Notes under the pieces: generated by a model
Told to the model about the DNA's origin: nothing
The model's database searches: none
What the model saw: only the letters and a program-made list of their open reading frames with translations
Position numbers and translations under genes: made by a program
NCBI RefSeq assembly: GCF_023073415.1
Contig: NZ_JADPJL010000001.1
Span: 172,060-236,059 of the forward strand
Source of the DNA: Bradyrhizobium sp. 190
GTDB lineage: Bacteria; Pseudomonadota; Alphaproteobacteria; Rhizobiales; Xanthobacteraceae
Reading direction: 5' to 3'
Length of the DNA stretch: 64,000 nt
Shown: one piece after another, positions 10,494 through 18,208 of the stretch
Numbering within the stretch: position 1 is the first letter of the stretch
Layout of the letters: every line of letters begins with the position of its first letter

Positions 10494-11321
10494 ATGGCGA
10501 CAAAAGACGGTTTCCCGCCGGACGATCGTTATCCTGTCTTTCTCTCCGAGCAAGCCGAAGAAACCGTGCAGCCGGATATCGGGAAGGCTATGGGCAGAGC
10601 GGCTCTCTCGTCGCGAATCCTCAAGGCGAGTATTTTGGGGGTAATGGCGACAGCAGCGATCGGCAGCGCGATCCTGTTGGTGGGGAATCCAGTCGCGCTC
10701 GTTGCGAACGTCACGGCTTCGTGGGTCGACAAACCGGCGCTTCAGCCCGGCATCGATCCATCGACGTCAGCAATTCAATCAATCGCCAGCACTCAGGATT
10801 TGCCGACGACGACAAGGGACGCGCCGACGCGCGACGAAATTGCTGCGGCTGTTGAACCTGCTGATCAGAGCCAAGCCGAGATCGGCCCGCCACCCACCGA
10901 AGCCTTGTTCAAGCAATTCCAAGCTTGGGCGGCCGAGGAAGAAACACGGGCACAGGTCGGGCCCGTACAGCCCGTGCAAGATGCCCCGGTACAGGTTGTG
11001 CAAGATGCACCAGCACAGGCCGTGCAGGATGCACCAGCACAGGTCCGGCCCATGAAAAAGCACCGACAGGTCCGGTCCGTGCAAAATGCACGGGCTGAGA
11101 TCCGGCCCGAGCGAAATCCCCGAGCAAAGGTTCGGCGGGAGCATAATCCCCGAGCAAAGCCCCGGCGGGAGGAGCAAAATGCACAGGTACAGGCCCCGCC
11201 CGTGCCGGACGCCCGAGCACAGGACCAGGCCCGAGCACAGGAGCAGGCCCGAGCACAGGCGCAGTCTGTGCAAAATTCCGCGTTCCCGTGGCTCCCGCAA
11301 AGCTTCGGTTGGCGCAATTAA
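10494..11321 (+). CDS. Hypothetical membrane-anchored protein with Pro/Gln/Ala-rich repeats
   Basis: 275 residues of unknown function. One transmembrane segment lies at about residues 42-70, leaving a short N-terminal cytoplasmic part and a long low-complexity C-terminal region. That region starts with three 8-residue units of the type VQDAPAQV (24-nt DNA units at 10974-11045), then NPRAK(V/P)RRE units, then DQARAQEQARAQ units. It ends in the aromatic tail PWLPQSFGWRN. The start at 10494 is preceded by AAGAGG. I believe related proteins occur in Bradyrhizobium. A periplasm-spanning linker is possible but unproven. Confidence 0.6.
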   Translation: MATKDGFPPDDRYPVFLSEQAEETVQPDIGKAMGRAALSSRILKASILGVMATAAIGSAILLVGNPVALVANVTASWVDKPALQPGIDPSTSAIQSIASTQDLPTTTRDAPTRDEIAAAVEPADQSQAEIGPPPTEALFKQFQAWAAEEETRAQVGPVQPVQDAPVQVVQDAPAQAVQDAPAQVRPMKKHRQVRSVQNARAEIRPERNPRAKVRREHNPRAKPRREEQNAQVQAPPVPDARAQDQARAQEQARAQAQSVQNSAFPWLPQSFGWRN

Positions 11322-11655
11322 ATCCAGCAGGAAGCGACACGCTCGGTGCGCTTCACCGAGCACCGGAAATGGATGCGCCCCGGGAGACGTACCGGGGACC
11401 ACGTCGAGAGAGTACCCGCATATCGCTTGCGCACATGCGGGCTACTTGCTGATTTGCGTTTTGCGCAAGTGCAATCCCGTGAAGAGGCCACGACAAATCA
11501 ACACGACGGGCAAATCACCCGCATAACTCCACCCGTCTCACGGCGGATGAGGGGCGTTGGCCATCGTCACGAACGTGCGGTGAGATGCGATGGACGTGAG
11601 AGCTGCGACTGACGTGCGTGGCTATTGTGTACGGCGAAGTCGTGTGGTCCTGACG
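11322..11655. repeat. Left part of a dispersed non-coding repeat
   Basis: Sequence that I recognise from memory as a dispersed Bradyrhizobium intergenic repeat (around CGTCACGAACGTGCGGTG and the run ending GTGTGGTCCTGACG). It breaks off at 11655 and appears to resume at 12693-12711. No gene is supported here. The 11322-11906 stretch as a whole has no coding sequence I can defend. Confidence 0.55.
11638..11655 (+). repeat. Left 18-bp direct repeat (possible att site)
   Basis: AGTCGTGTGGTCCTGACG is identical to 12693-12710. It sits at the exact point where the dispersed repeat is interrupted. Confidence 0.65.
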
Positions 11656-11906
11656 TCTAGCGATTTTTTGCCCTTTGGGAAAACTCAAAAAACCTCGGCC
11701 AATTAAGGGTTTCTATGAACTGACGGCCTGCGCCGGGTTGCTCGCGAAACCGCGTCGGGGCCTATTAGGCCCTAGTTTCACATCCTGCCGTTTGGCGGGA
11801 GTTTGGGGCTGGATCTGGCAAGGCGCGTTCGATCGGGCTGCGCCCGATGCACCGGAAGATCGGGGCGCGTGGGCCGCCTGCGCGCTGGCGCCGGTTGCCC
11901 ACTCCC

Positions 11907-12182
11907 CTATAGCCCTTTGGTGGCGGCGCGCTGTAGGGCCTTCCTACGTTTCGCTCTGAGGAAGGCCCGCCTTTCTGTTCGCCGGGTTCGCCCTTCCGGA
12001 CGGCGCTCTGTCCCAGACTTCGCCGTATCTGCGGGCGGCGGCGTGGGCGTGGTGGTTTGGGCTTCAGCCTGTGACGCCGTCAGAACTGCAGACGAAGCGA
12101 CAAGCCCAGATGCAGCCGCGTATCCAAGGAAAGTGAGTGCGTTACGACGACAGACCTGTTTCGGCTCCGAACGTTCGCTCAT
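11907..12182 (-). CDS. Small exported Arg-rich protein with Tat-like signal
   Basis: 91 residues of unknown function. A twin-arginine-like motif CRRNALTFLG (residues 11-20) precedes a hydrophobic segment and an AEAQ cleavage site, after which the protein is Thr/Pro then strongly Arg/Lys-rich (GRTRRTERRAFLRAKRRKA). The ATG at 12180-12182 has GGGAG six bases upstream. A perfect TTGAT-N4-ATCAA box is centred about 64 bases upstream of the start. Low-oxygen expression is plausible, but the molecular role is unknown. Confidence 0.6.
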   Translation of the reverse strand: MSERSEPKQVCRRNALTFLGYAAASGLVASSAVLTASQAEAQTTTPTPPPADTAKSGTERRPEGRTRRTERRAFLRAKRRKALQRAATKGL

Positions 12183-12239
12183 TTCATGCTCCCGATTTGC
12201 CGCCTCCAAAGCATGCATCTAAATTCGAGACCCAAGCTC

Positions 12240-12253
12240 TTGATATAGATCAA
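12240..12253 (-). promoter_or_regulatory. FixK/FNR-type anaerobox
   Basis: TTGATATAGATCAA is a perfect TTGAT-N4-ATCAA palindrome, the recognition site of the FNR/FixK family. If it acts at -41.5, the transcript would start about 23 nt upstream of the small protein's ATG at 12182. Confidence 0.65.
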
Positions 12254-12327
12254 CCGAGCGACGCTGCGATAAGCTGCGCCTACGCACGCCATCGTGACAT
12301 ACGAGCAGCGCGCGCCGCCGTCGCTGC

Positions 12328-12495
12328 CTATGCGCTGGCGCGGCTTGCCCGGTGTCCTGTGACCAGGCCGGGGCATTTCTTGTCGTAGAGCTTAACCCGC
12401 TTTTCGACCCGCTTGCCGCACAGGCGGTCGGTGAGGATGACGCTGCCCTTGCGCGCGCGCTTGGCGGGTCGGGGGATCGTGGTAGTCTCGGTCAT
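12328..12495 (-). pseudogene. Truncated N-terminus of a tyrosine-type integrase
   Basis: The protein from 12495 begins MTETTTIPRPAKRARKG and contains RVEKRVKLYDKKCPG. This matches the N-terminal DUF4102-like arm-binding region of phage and island integrases as I remember it. The similarity ends at about 12367, right after CPGL, and the frame stops at 12328. The remaining roughly 350 residues, including the catalytic domain, are absent. The ATG is preceded by TTTTGGAG. Confidence 0.6.
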
Positions 12496-12628
12496 GGTTT
12501 CATTGCTCCAAAAGGATGGGACCATTTGGGCTCGGCTTTGGGCCACTCAGTCCTTGGAGGGTCGCGAGAGGCTTAGGGCCGGGCCCTGATTTTGGCGAAA
12601 CGCGCTGCCGGTGATTTATGGAAGGTAG

Positions 12629-12659
12629 AAGAAAACCCCTTGTTTCATAGGGTTTTCTT
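12629..12659. repeat. Inverted repeat near the right end of the inserted segment
   Basis: AAGAAAACCC (12629-12638) pairs with GGGTTTTCTT (12650-12659) around an 11-nt loop. It could be a terminator on either strand or part of the recombination region of the lost element. Confidence 0.5.
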
Positions 12660-12692
12660 AGTGCCAGATCGTGCCGCCTGGTGCCAGAATAT

Positions 12693-12710
12693 AGTCGTGT
12701 GGTCCTGACG
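12693..12710 (+). repeat. Right 18-bp direct repeat (possible att site)
   Basis: AGTCGTGTGGTCCTGACG is identical to 11638-11655. Confidence 0.65.
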
Positions 12711-13000
12711 CCGCGGTGCTAGCGTGAAGTTCGCGAGAGGCACGCCTCTCACGGGCGACGGTGGCAAAAGAGCCGTTCACCGGGGAGAGCTCGAAGTAAG
12801 CCGTAAAGCCATTGCGCAGGGAAGGCCGGAGTGTTTCCGCTGAACCTGTATGCTCGTGTGCGCGTTCTTTGTGCGCAATTGCACACGAGACCGCGGGTGC
12901 AGCGTGCACCCGGTCTTCCCTGCGCCCTCTAAACAAGGGGGGCGAGAAGTTCTCCAGCAAACCTCGGGCAGCTCATGTCGCGAGATCGCGAACGCATATT
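12711..13000. repeat. Right part of the dispersed repeat
   Basis: Continues the element broken at 11655. It includes GGCGACGGTGGC, AAGTAAGCCGTAAAGCCATT and the palindromic TGTGCGCAATTGCACA region. Both strands are open by chance, which often leads to spurious small proteins being annotated here. The right boundary is approximate. Confidence 0.5.
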
Positions 13001-13150
13001 CAGCCGTCATCGTCCGCCTTGTGCGCAATTGCGCACTGGGGCGGACGATCCAGTATTCCAGAGACGTCAATGATCGAGCCGATAGGCCGCGGCGTACTGG
13101 ATCCCCCGCCTTCGCGGGGGATGACAACTTGTGTTGCGTTGCTATCTCCA

Positions 13151-13231
13151 CGTCATTGCGAGCGCAGCGAAGCAATCCATTGTCACCTCGCGCACGGAAA
13201 GATGGATTGCTTCGCTGCGCTCGCAATGACG
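13151..13231. repeat. Intergenic palindromic repeat, family A
   Basis: CGTCATTGCGAGCGCAGCGA and its inverse near 13212-13231 form a long imperfect inverted repeat with a variable centre. Related copies are at 35669-35724, 53096-53173 and 57611-57719. It lies at the 3' end of the kinase gene. Confidence 0.8.
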
Positions 13232-13251
13232 CCGAGGCCAGCCGAAATAGC

Positions 13252-15156
13252 CTAGCCGAGCTTCGGCGGATTTTCCTTCAGGAATCGCTCCAGATCCTCC
13301 TGCACCGAATAAGGCAGCGGAATCGGATCGCCCATGTGGTCGATGGCGCGGTCGAGGCAGAGGCGCACCATGCGCGCGAGTTCGGCCTTGCGGTATGGCT
13401 TGGCGAGCAACAGCACGCCCTCGCCGAGACGCCTGCTCGAATCGAACGCGCCGAACGTGTGGCCCGAGGTGTAGAGCACCCGGAGCGGCCGGCGCAAGTC
13501 GGCGACCTTTTGCGCGAGCTGCCGGCCGTTCATGGCGCCGGGCATGACGATGTCGGTGAACAGGAGATCGAACGCCACTCCGGCATTCACCCGTTCGAGC
13601 GCCTCCGCCGCATTGGAAGCGGTGATGACCTTGTAGCCGAGACTTTCGAGACGGCCGGTGACATGCGCCCGCACGACATCGTCATCCTCGACGCACAGGA
13701 TGGTTTCGGATCCGCCGCGCAATTCGTCGTCTTCAGGCGGCGAGGCTTCGCTTGCCGGAAGCGCGTCCGAAGGCTCGATGTCGGCCTTCGGCAGATAGAT
13801 GCGGAAGCAGGCGCCCATGCCCTCCTCGCCGTCGACCACGACGCCGCCGCCGGATTGCTTGGCAAATCCGAACACCATGCTGAGGCCAAGCCCGGTGCCG
13901 GTGCCGAACTGCTTGGTCGAAAAGAACGGCTCGAAAATCCTGTCGCGTATCGCCGGTGGAATGCCGGGGCCGCTATCGATGACCTCGATGGCGACGTAGT
14001 CGCCCACAGCGAGATCGTCCACCTCCGCATCGCCTGCATGGCGCGTGAAATTTCCCGTCCTGAACAACAGCCTCCCCCCATCGGGCATGGCGTCGCGGGC
14101 GTTGATGGCGAGATTGATCAGCGCCGAGGTGAGCTGGCTGCGATCGACCAGCGCCGGCCAGGCCTGGTCGCTCAACGCGGTCTCGATCTCGATCTGCCTT
14201 CCGATCGTTGGCGCCAGCAGCTTGACCACCTCCTCGATCAGGCCGTTGACGTCGGTCTCGAGCGGCCGCAACGGCTGCTTTCTGGCAAAGGCAAGCAGGT
14301 TCGCCGTGAGCTGCGATGCCCGGTCAGCGGCGTCGTTGATCATCTTGGCGATCGACGCCAGCGCCGGATCATGCTTGACGCCGTCGGCCAGGATTTCGAT
14401 CGTGCCCGTGATCACGGTGAGCATGTTGTTGAAGTCGTGGGCGATGCCGCCGGTCAATTGCCCGACCGATTCCATTTTCTGCGCCTGGAACAATTGTTCT
14501 TCCGCAGCGCGTTTTGCGGTGATGTCCCTGACGAAGGCGTTGATGACGTGGCCGTCATGGCGGCGCAGCGCGGTGAACGAAACCTCGGCGAAGAATTCGC
14601 GGCCGTCTTTTTGCAGCAGCGGCGTTTCGTAACGTCCGCCGACCGCATCGCCTTCGGCCTCGCTCAGGAACTGATCGAGCCATTGCCGGTACAATACCCG
14701 CAGCGGTTCCGGAAAGAGAAGTTCTTCCACGCTCCTGCCGACGGCCTCGGCGCGCGTCCACCCCATCAAGGCCTCGGCGTGTGGGGACCAGTTGAGGACG
14801 ACACAACTTTCATCGGTCTGGACGAAGGCATCGAGCGCGTTTTCGATGATGGCCTGCGCCATTTCGTTGTCGGTCGGCGTCTGGTGAGCGAGCCCCGGCT
14901 CCCGTCCGCTGCGAACATCCACGGGGCCAATGATGTCGGGCAGCGCGCTACGCCAAAATCGCGCAGGACCGGCCGCGACAGCCACCGCGAGCACGCCGGC
15001 GACCGCGCCGCCCAGAAGCGCCGCGGTGAAAATCGTCGCCAGGGGCCCGCCCGGCGCGGCTTGCGTCGCAAAATAATAGGTCACTGCGCTCACGACACAG
15101 GACGTCACGACGACCAGCAACGCCATCGCCAGCGCGAGCCGTCTTGGTTGCGTCAT
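13252..15156 (-). CDS. Hybrid sensor histidine kinase with PAS and receiver domains
   Basis: 634 residues. Two N-terminal transmembrane segments (about 8-30 and 41-62) are followed by a PAS domain (about 97-215), a HisKA domain with phospho-acceptor His240 in GGIAHDFNNML, and an HATPase domain with an N-box (NLAINARDAM, 348-357), DSGPGIP and GTGTGLGLS. The C-terminal receiver domain has Asp535 as phospho-acceptor, an acidic pocket at 490-493 and Lys586. No output regulator or ligand gene lies next to it, so the stimulus is unknown. The domain order resembles the soluble PAS-HisKA-REC kinases common in rhizobia. Confidence 0.9.
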   Translation of the reverse strand: MTQPRRLALAMALLVVVTSCVVSAVTYYFATQAAPGGPLATIFTAALLGGAVAGVLAVAVAAGPARFWRSALPDIIGPVDVRSGREPGLAHQTPTDNEMAQAIIENALDAFVQTDESCVVLNWSPHAEALMGWTRAEAVGRSVEELLFPEPLRVLYRQWLDQFLSEAEGDAVGGRYETPLLQKDGREFFAEVSFTALRRHDGHVINAFVRDITAKRAAEEQLFQAQKMESVGQLTGGIAHDFNNMLTVITGTIEILADGVKHDPALASIAKMINDAADRASQLTANLLAFARKQPLRPLETDVNGLIEEVVKLLAPTIGRQIEIETALSDQAWPALVDRSQLTSALINLAINARDAMPDGGRLLFRTGNFTRHAGDAEVDDLAVGDYVAIEVIDSGPGIPPAIRDRIFEPFFSTKQFGTGTGLGLSMVFGFAKQSGGGVVVDGEEGMGACFRIYLPKADIEPSDALPASEASPPEDDELRGGSETILCVEDDDVVRAHVTGRLESLGYKVITASNAAEALERVNAGVAFDLLFTDIVMPGAMNGRQLAQKVADLRRPLRVLYTSGHTFGAFDSSRRLGEGVLLLAKPYRKAELARMVRLCLDRAIDHMGDPIPLPYSVQEDLERFLKENPPKLG

Positions 15157-15362
15157 GGCTTCACCAGTCTGGAGATGGTGGATGACTTAGCCGACTTCCC
15201 CGACCCGATCCCATCTTTTCCGCCTCCGTAGAAGTACGGGGGCGCTTGATACAGGCCGCCTCTGTGATTCGTCCCGAAAGCTCGTCGGTTGCAAAATTAT
15301 ACAATGGTCCCTTGAAGTTGCAAACATTTCCGGCTTATTTCCGGCCGTGGAGGATGCCACCA

Positions 15363-16430
15363 TCACACTCCGAAGATCTTGGCGTAGCGCGCCTTGATCT
15401 CCTCGCTTTGCGCCTGCACCTGCGCCGGATCGGCCTTGAGCAATTTCAGGCTGGAGAGCGGGACGTGCCCGCCCTTCTCCTTGACCTCGCCGTGAAAGGA
15501 GCGATGCGCAAAGACGTCGACCAGCATTTGCTGGGCTTCCGCGCCGAAGAAGAAATTTTGGAACAGTCTCGCTGCATTCGGATTCGGCGCGCTGCGGAAA
15601 ATGCCCGATGGAACGATGATCAGCGGCGATCCTTCGGCGGGATACACCACTTCCACCGGCTTGCCCTGATCCTTCAGCAGCACGAGATTGTAATCATTGC
15701 CGTCGGCCATGACCGCACGCTCGCCGAGCAGGATCTTCTTCGGCGGATCGGCGGCCGATTGCACCTGCATGACCTTCTGCTGCGCGAGCTTTTCCAGGTA
15801 CGGCCAGCCGAGATCGCGCGCCAGCAGAAAGGTTGTGGTCAGAATGGCGCCGCTATAGCCGGGATGCGCCTTGACCATCTTGCCCGTCCACTTGGGATCG
15901 AGTAGGTCGGCATAGCTCTTCGGCGCGTCCTCGCGCTTGACGAGGTTGGTGTTGTAGCCGATCGCCTCCGTCCACGCGCAGGACGTCGCGTGCATGCCGT
16001 CGGGATCGATCTGATCGGCCGGAAAATGTCTGGCGACGTCGGCCGGAAGGTACGGCGCCAACCAGTCGTTTTTCTTCCATTCGAGATAATGCGCGGCATC
16101 GGTCGAGTTGGCGACGTCGACGGCCTTGATGCCGCTGCCCTGCTCCTGGGCAATGCGCTGAAAGATCCGCTCCGCGCCGGAGCGCTCGACGCGCACGCTG
16201 ATGCCAGGATATTTCGCCTCAAAAGTCCGCGCCAGGCGCTCGGCGGTATTGAGTTCAAGCGCCGAATAGAACGAAAGCTTGCCCTCCTTCTTCGCGGCTT
16301 CGACCAAGGCCGGCGTCACTTCCGCCGCCGGCGGCGCAGCAGCCTTCAGGGGTTCGGCAAACAAGAGGCCTGCGGCGGAAGCCGTCGACGCCTTGAGCAG
16401 GTCGCGCCTCGTCCATTTGCGGTCTCGCAT
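15363..16430 (-). CDS. Tat-exported extracellular solute-binding protein, Fe(III)-type
   Basis: 355 residues of ABC-transporter binding protein family 1 (AfuA/FutA-like). The N-terminus has the Tat motif TRRDLLKAS and an A-rich segment ending in KAAAPPA. The mature part shows GKLSFYSALE, FEAKYPGI and the typical central TEAIGYNTNLVK block. Iron is a common ligand of this family, but organophosphonates and other anions are also bound by relatives. No permease or ATPase gene is adjacent, so it is either a solitary receptor or works with a transporter elsewhere. Confidence 0.8.
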   Translation of the reverse strand: MRDRKWTRRDLLKASTASAAGLLFAEPLKAAAPPAAEVTPALVEAAKKEGKLSFYSALELNTAERLARTFEAKYPGISVRVERSGAERIFQRIAQEQGSGIKAVDVANSTDAAHYLEWKKNDWLAPYLPADVARHFPADQIDPDGMHATSCAWTEAIGYNTNLVKREDAPKSYADLLDPKWTGKMVKAHPGYSGAILTTTFLLARDLGWPYLEKLAQQKVMQVQSAADPPKKILLGERAVMADGNDYNLVLLKDQGKPVEVVYPAEGSPLIIVPSGIFRSAPNPNAARLFQNFFFGAEAQQMLVDVFAHRSFHGEVKEKGGHVPLSSLKLLKADPAQVQAQSEEIKARYAKIFGV

Positions 16431-16469
16431 CCCATCCTCCCTTGTGACGCGACCGTTCGTTGCGGCCGC

Positions 16470-17240
16470 CTAGCCGGTTCGCTTGTGCGCTTTCAGCGCC
16501 TCGCCGAACGCTTCGAACAGTTTTCGGTTGATCGGGTTGCGCTGCGGGTCGTATTCGGCGTGCCACTGGACGCCGAGTGCGAAGCTCGCGGCGTCCGCGA
16601 TCCGGATCGCTTCGATGGTGCCGTCTTCGGCGATGCCTTCGATGACGACGCGCTCGCCGGGTTCGAGGATGCCCTGCCCGTGCAGCGAATTCACCCGGAT
16701 GGTTTCGCAGCCGAGCAGGTTGGCAAACGTGCCGCCCGGCGTGAGGTGAACGTCGTGGCGGTCGGCAAACACGACCGTCGGGTCGGGATGGATTTCGCCG
16801 TTGTCCAGCCGCGGCATGCGGTGGTTCATACGGCCCGGGATCTCGCGGATTTCGGGATGCAGCGAGCCGCCGAAGGCAACGTTCATTTCCTGCAGGCCAC
16901 GGCAGATGCCGAAGATCGGCACGCCGCGGGCAACGCAGGCCTCCGTCAGCGCCAGCGCGACATCGTCGCGATGGATGTCGTAAGGCTCGTGCCTCTCATG
17001 CGGCTCGGTCTTGAATCGGGTGGGATGAACATTGGCGCGGGCACCGGTGAGGATCACCCCGTCGACGACGTCGAGAAGCGCGCCGATATCGGTAATTTCG
17101 GGAGAACCTGCAAACATCAGCGGCAGCGCCCCCGCCACGTCGGTGACCGCGCGCAAATTGCGCTCTCCGACCATCTGGGTCTGGAAACGATTTTCGACGC
17201 GATAGGCGTTCCCGATCACACCGACCACGGGCCGCGTCAT
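16470..17240 (-). CDS. Class I glutamine amidotransferase-like gamma-glutamyl hydrolase (PuuD type)
   Basis: 256 residues of peptidase family C26, related to PuuD, which hydrolyses gamma-glutamyl-GABA in putrescine degradation. With the start at 17240 the catalytic residues are Cys113 in GICRGLQE, His227 and Glu229 in GVQWHAE. The longer frame to 17333 adds 31 residues that overlap other sequence and lack family similarity. No other puu genes are next to it, so the exact gamma-glutamyl substrate is open. Confidence 0.85.
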   Translation of the reverse strand: MTRPVVGVIGNAYRVENRFQTQMVGERNLRAVTDVAGALPLMFAGSPEITDIGALLDVVDGVILTGARANVHPTRFKTEPHERHEPYDIHRDDVALALTEACVARGVPIFGICRGLQEMNVAFGGSLHPEIREIPGRMNHRMPRLDNGEIHPDPTVVFADRHDVHLTPGGTFANLLGCETIRVNSLHGQGILEPGERVVIEGIAEDGTIEAIRIADAASFALGVQWHAEYDPQRNPINRKLFEAFGEALKAHKRTG

Positions 17241-17363
17241 CGCAAAAATTCCGCTGTCATCGTCCTGTGCAAGGATCTTCTGGGTTGGGCCATGATTGCA
17301 GAAGATAATGCCTGCGAGGGGGCGACGGATCAATATCCGCAGAGCTTTAGCGGAGCTGCCCTG

Positions 17364-18059
17364 CTATTTTCGCGTGAAAACCTCCCGGGCGTCGATCCCC
17401 TCGACCCCGGGCAAGCCGGCCGCCCGCAGCGCGGTGGCCGCCGAATCGCCGGCCCCACTCAGCCATGGCAATTTCGCCTGGATTCCGCGCGTCACCGGCT
17501 CGCCCAGCGCGCCGCCGAAATCGAGCGGCCAATATCCGTTCGGCACCACCTCAGCCGATATCGCCTGGAGGCGATAGCCCTTACCCAGCATCGCTTCGGC
17601 GTCGTCGGGCGCCACCGCCCGCGCGCGGCCGGGCGCGGCCGGATCGGCAAAGGTAACGAGCACCGGGACCAGTTCGCCCTTCACGGGCACGATGCCGGTC
17701 AACCGGCTCATCTCGCTGAACGGCACGCGCTTGCCGGCGGCCGCGTTGTAGGCGCGCAAGGCGACGTAGTTTACGTCATCCAGCACGAGCTTCCCATCGA
17801 CATGCGCCAGCAGCGCGACGAGGTTCTTGCCCTGCCCGAGATCGACGAAAACGGCGTCACCCAAAGTGCGGGTCTGGCCGCGGCGGGTGTAGCTGCGATC
17901 GGGATGGACGGCCACCACGCTGGAAGCCGATTTGCGTCCCTCCGGCGTCTCGACCTCGAGCGTCAGGCGATATTTATGGGCAGGCCGGTTGATTCTGATC
18001 TGGTCGCCGATCACGAGCGCCGCCAGCAGCGCAATCGGGCCGAACCATTTGAAGTTCAT
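17364..18059 (-). CDS. Hypothetical periplasmic or membrane-anchored protein
   Basis: 231 residues that I do not recognise. The start at 18059 has GGTGAGGATGAG just upstream and begins with a signal-anchor (residues 2-18, FKWFGPIALLAALVIG). The rest is soluble, with beta-rich YRLTLEVETPEGRKSASSVV near the N-terminus and PNGYWPLDFGGALGEPVTRG near the C-terminus. No catalytic motif is evident. It is divergent from the AI-2E transporter gene, with 149 nt between them. Confidence 0.55.
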   Translation of the reverse strand: MNFKWFGPIALLAALVIGDQIRINRPAHKYRLTLEVETPEGRKSASSVVAVHPDRSYTRRGQTRTLGDAVFVDLGQGKNLVALLAHVDGKLVLDDVNYVALRAYNAAAGKRVPFSEMSRLTGIVPVKGELVPVLVTFADPAAPGRARAVAPDDAEAMLGKGYRLQAISAEVVPNGYWPLDFGGALGEPVTRGIQAKLPWLSGAGDSAATALRAAGLPGVEGIDAREVFTRK

Positions 18060-18208
18060 CTCATCCTCACCGGCCTGCCCTATCAGATCCACACACCGCT
18101 TGGCATACCGGGTGCGGCAGCGTCAAACCGGCGCGCGCCCGCCCGCTTGATCCCGGCCCGATTTTAGCGAATGACTGGTGGCGCAATATTCTGCGAGAAG
18201 GAATCAAC

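Larger units (their letters stand above)
11656..12692. mobile_element. Remnant of an integrated element (about 1.04 kb)
   Basis: The segment lies between identical 18-bp direct repeats, and on both sides the flanking sequence appears to be the two halves of one dispersed repeat. Inside it are a tyrosine-integrase N-terminal fragment (12328-12495), a small Arg-rich exported-protein gene (11907-12182) with a FixK/FNR box, and a hairpin (12629-12659). Together these suggest a decayed integrative element rather than local duplication. Continuity of the flanking repeat is judged from memory of its intact form, so this is an inference. Confidence 0.55.
12496..13251. other. Gene-free stretch made of element end and repeats
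   Basis: About 750 bases. In order it holds the right end of the inserted segment with a hairpin, the right 18-bp direct repeat, the second half of the dispersed repeat (12711 to about 13000), a short conserved-looking stretch with CCGCCTTCGCGGGGGATGAC (13108-13127), and the palindromic repeat at 13151-13231. Open frames here are by-products of the repeats. Confidence 0.6.

Noticed and set aside
11675..11959. Plus-strand frame with a TTG start inside the inserted segment
   Set aside because: No ribosome site and no protein features. It overlaps the better-supported minus-strand gene at 11907-12182.
12179..12376. Minus-strand frame of 65 codons next to the integrase fragment
   Set aside because: It overlaps both the FixK box and the fragment, and has no supporting feature. 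Probably a chance frame.
12812..13255. Several small frames in the dispersed repeat
   Set aside because: These frames come from repeat DNA that is open on both strands. I recall similar small annotated proteins from Bradyrhizobium repeats, and they do not show protein conservation.
13252..15231. Very long plus-strand frames opposite the kinase and other genes
   Set aside because: Antisense shadows of high-GC coding sequence. The real genes are on the other strand with family motifs.
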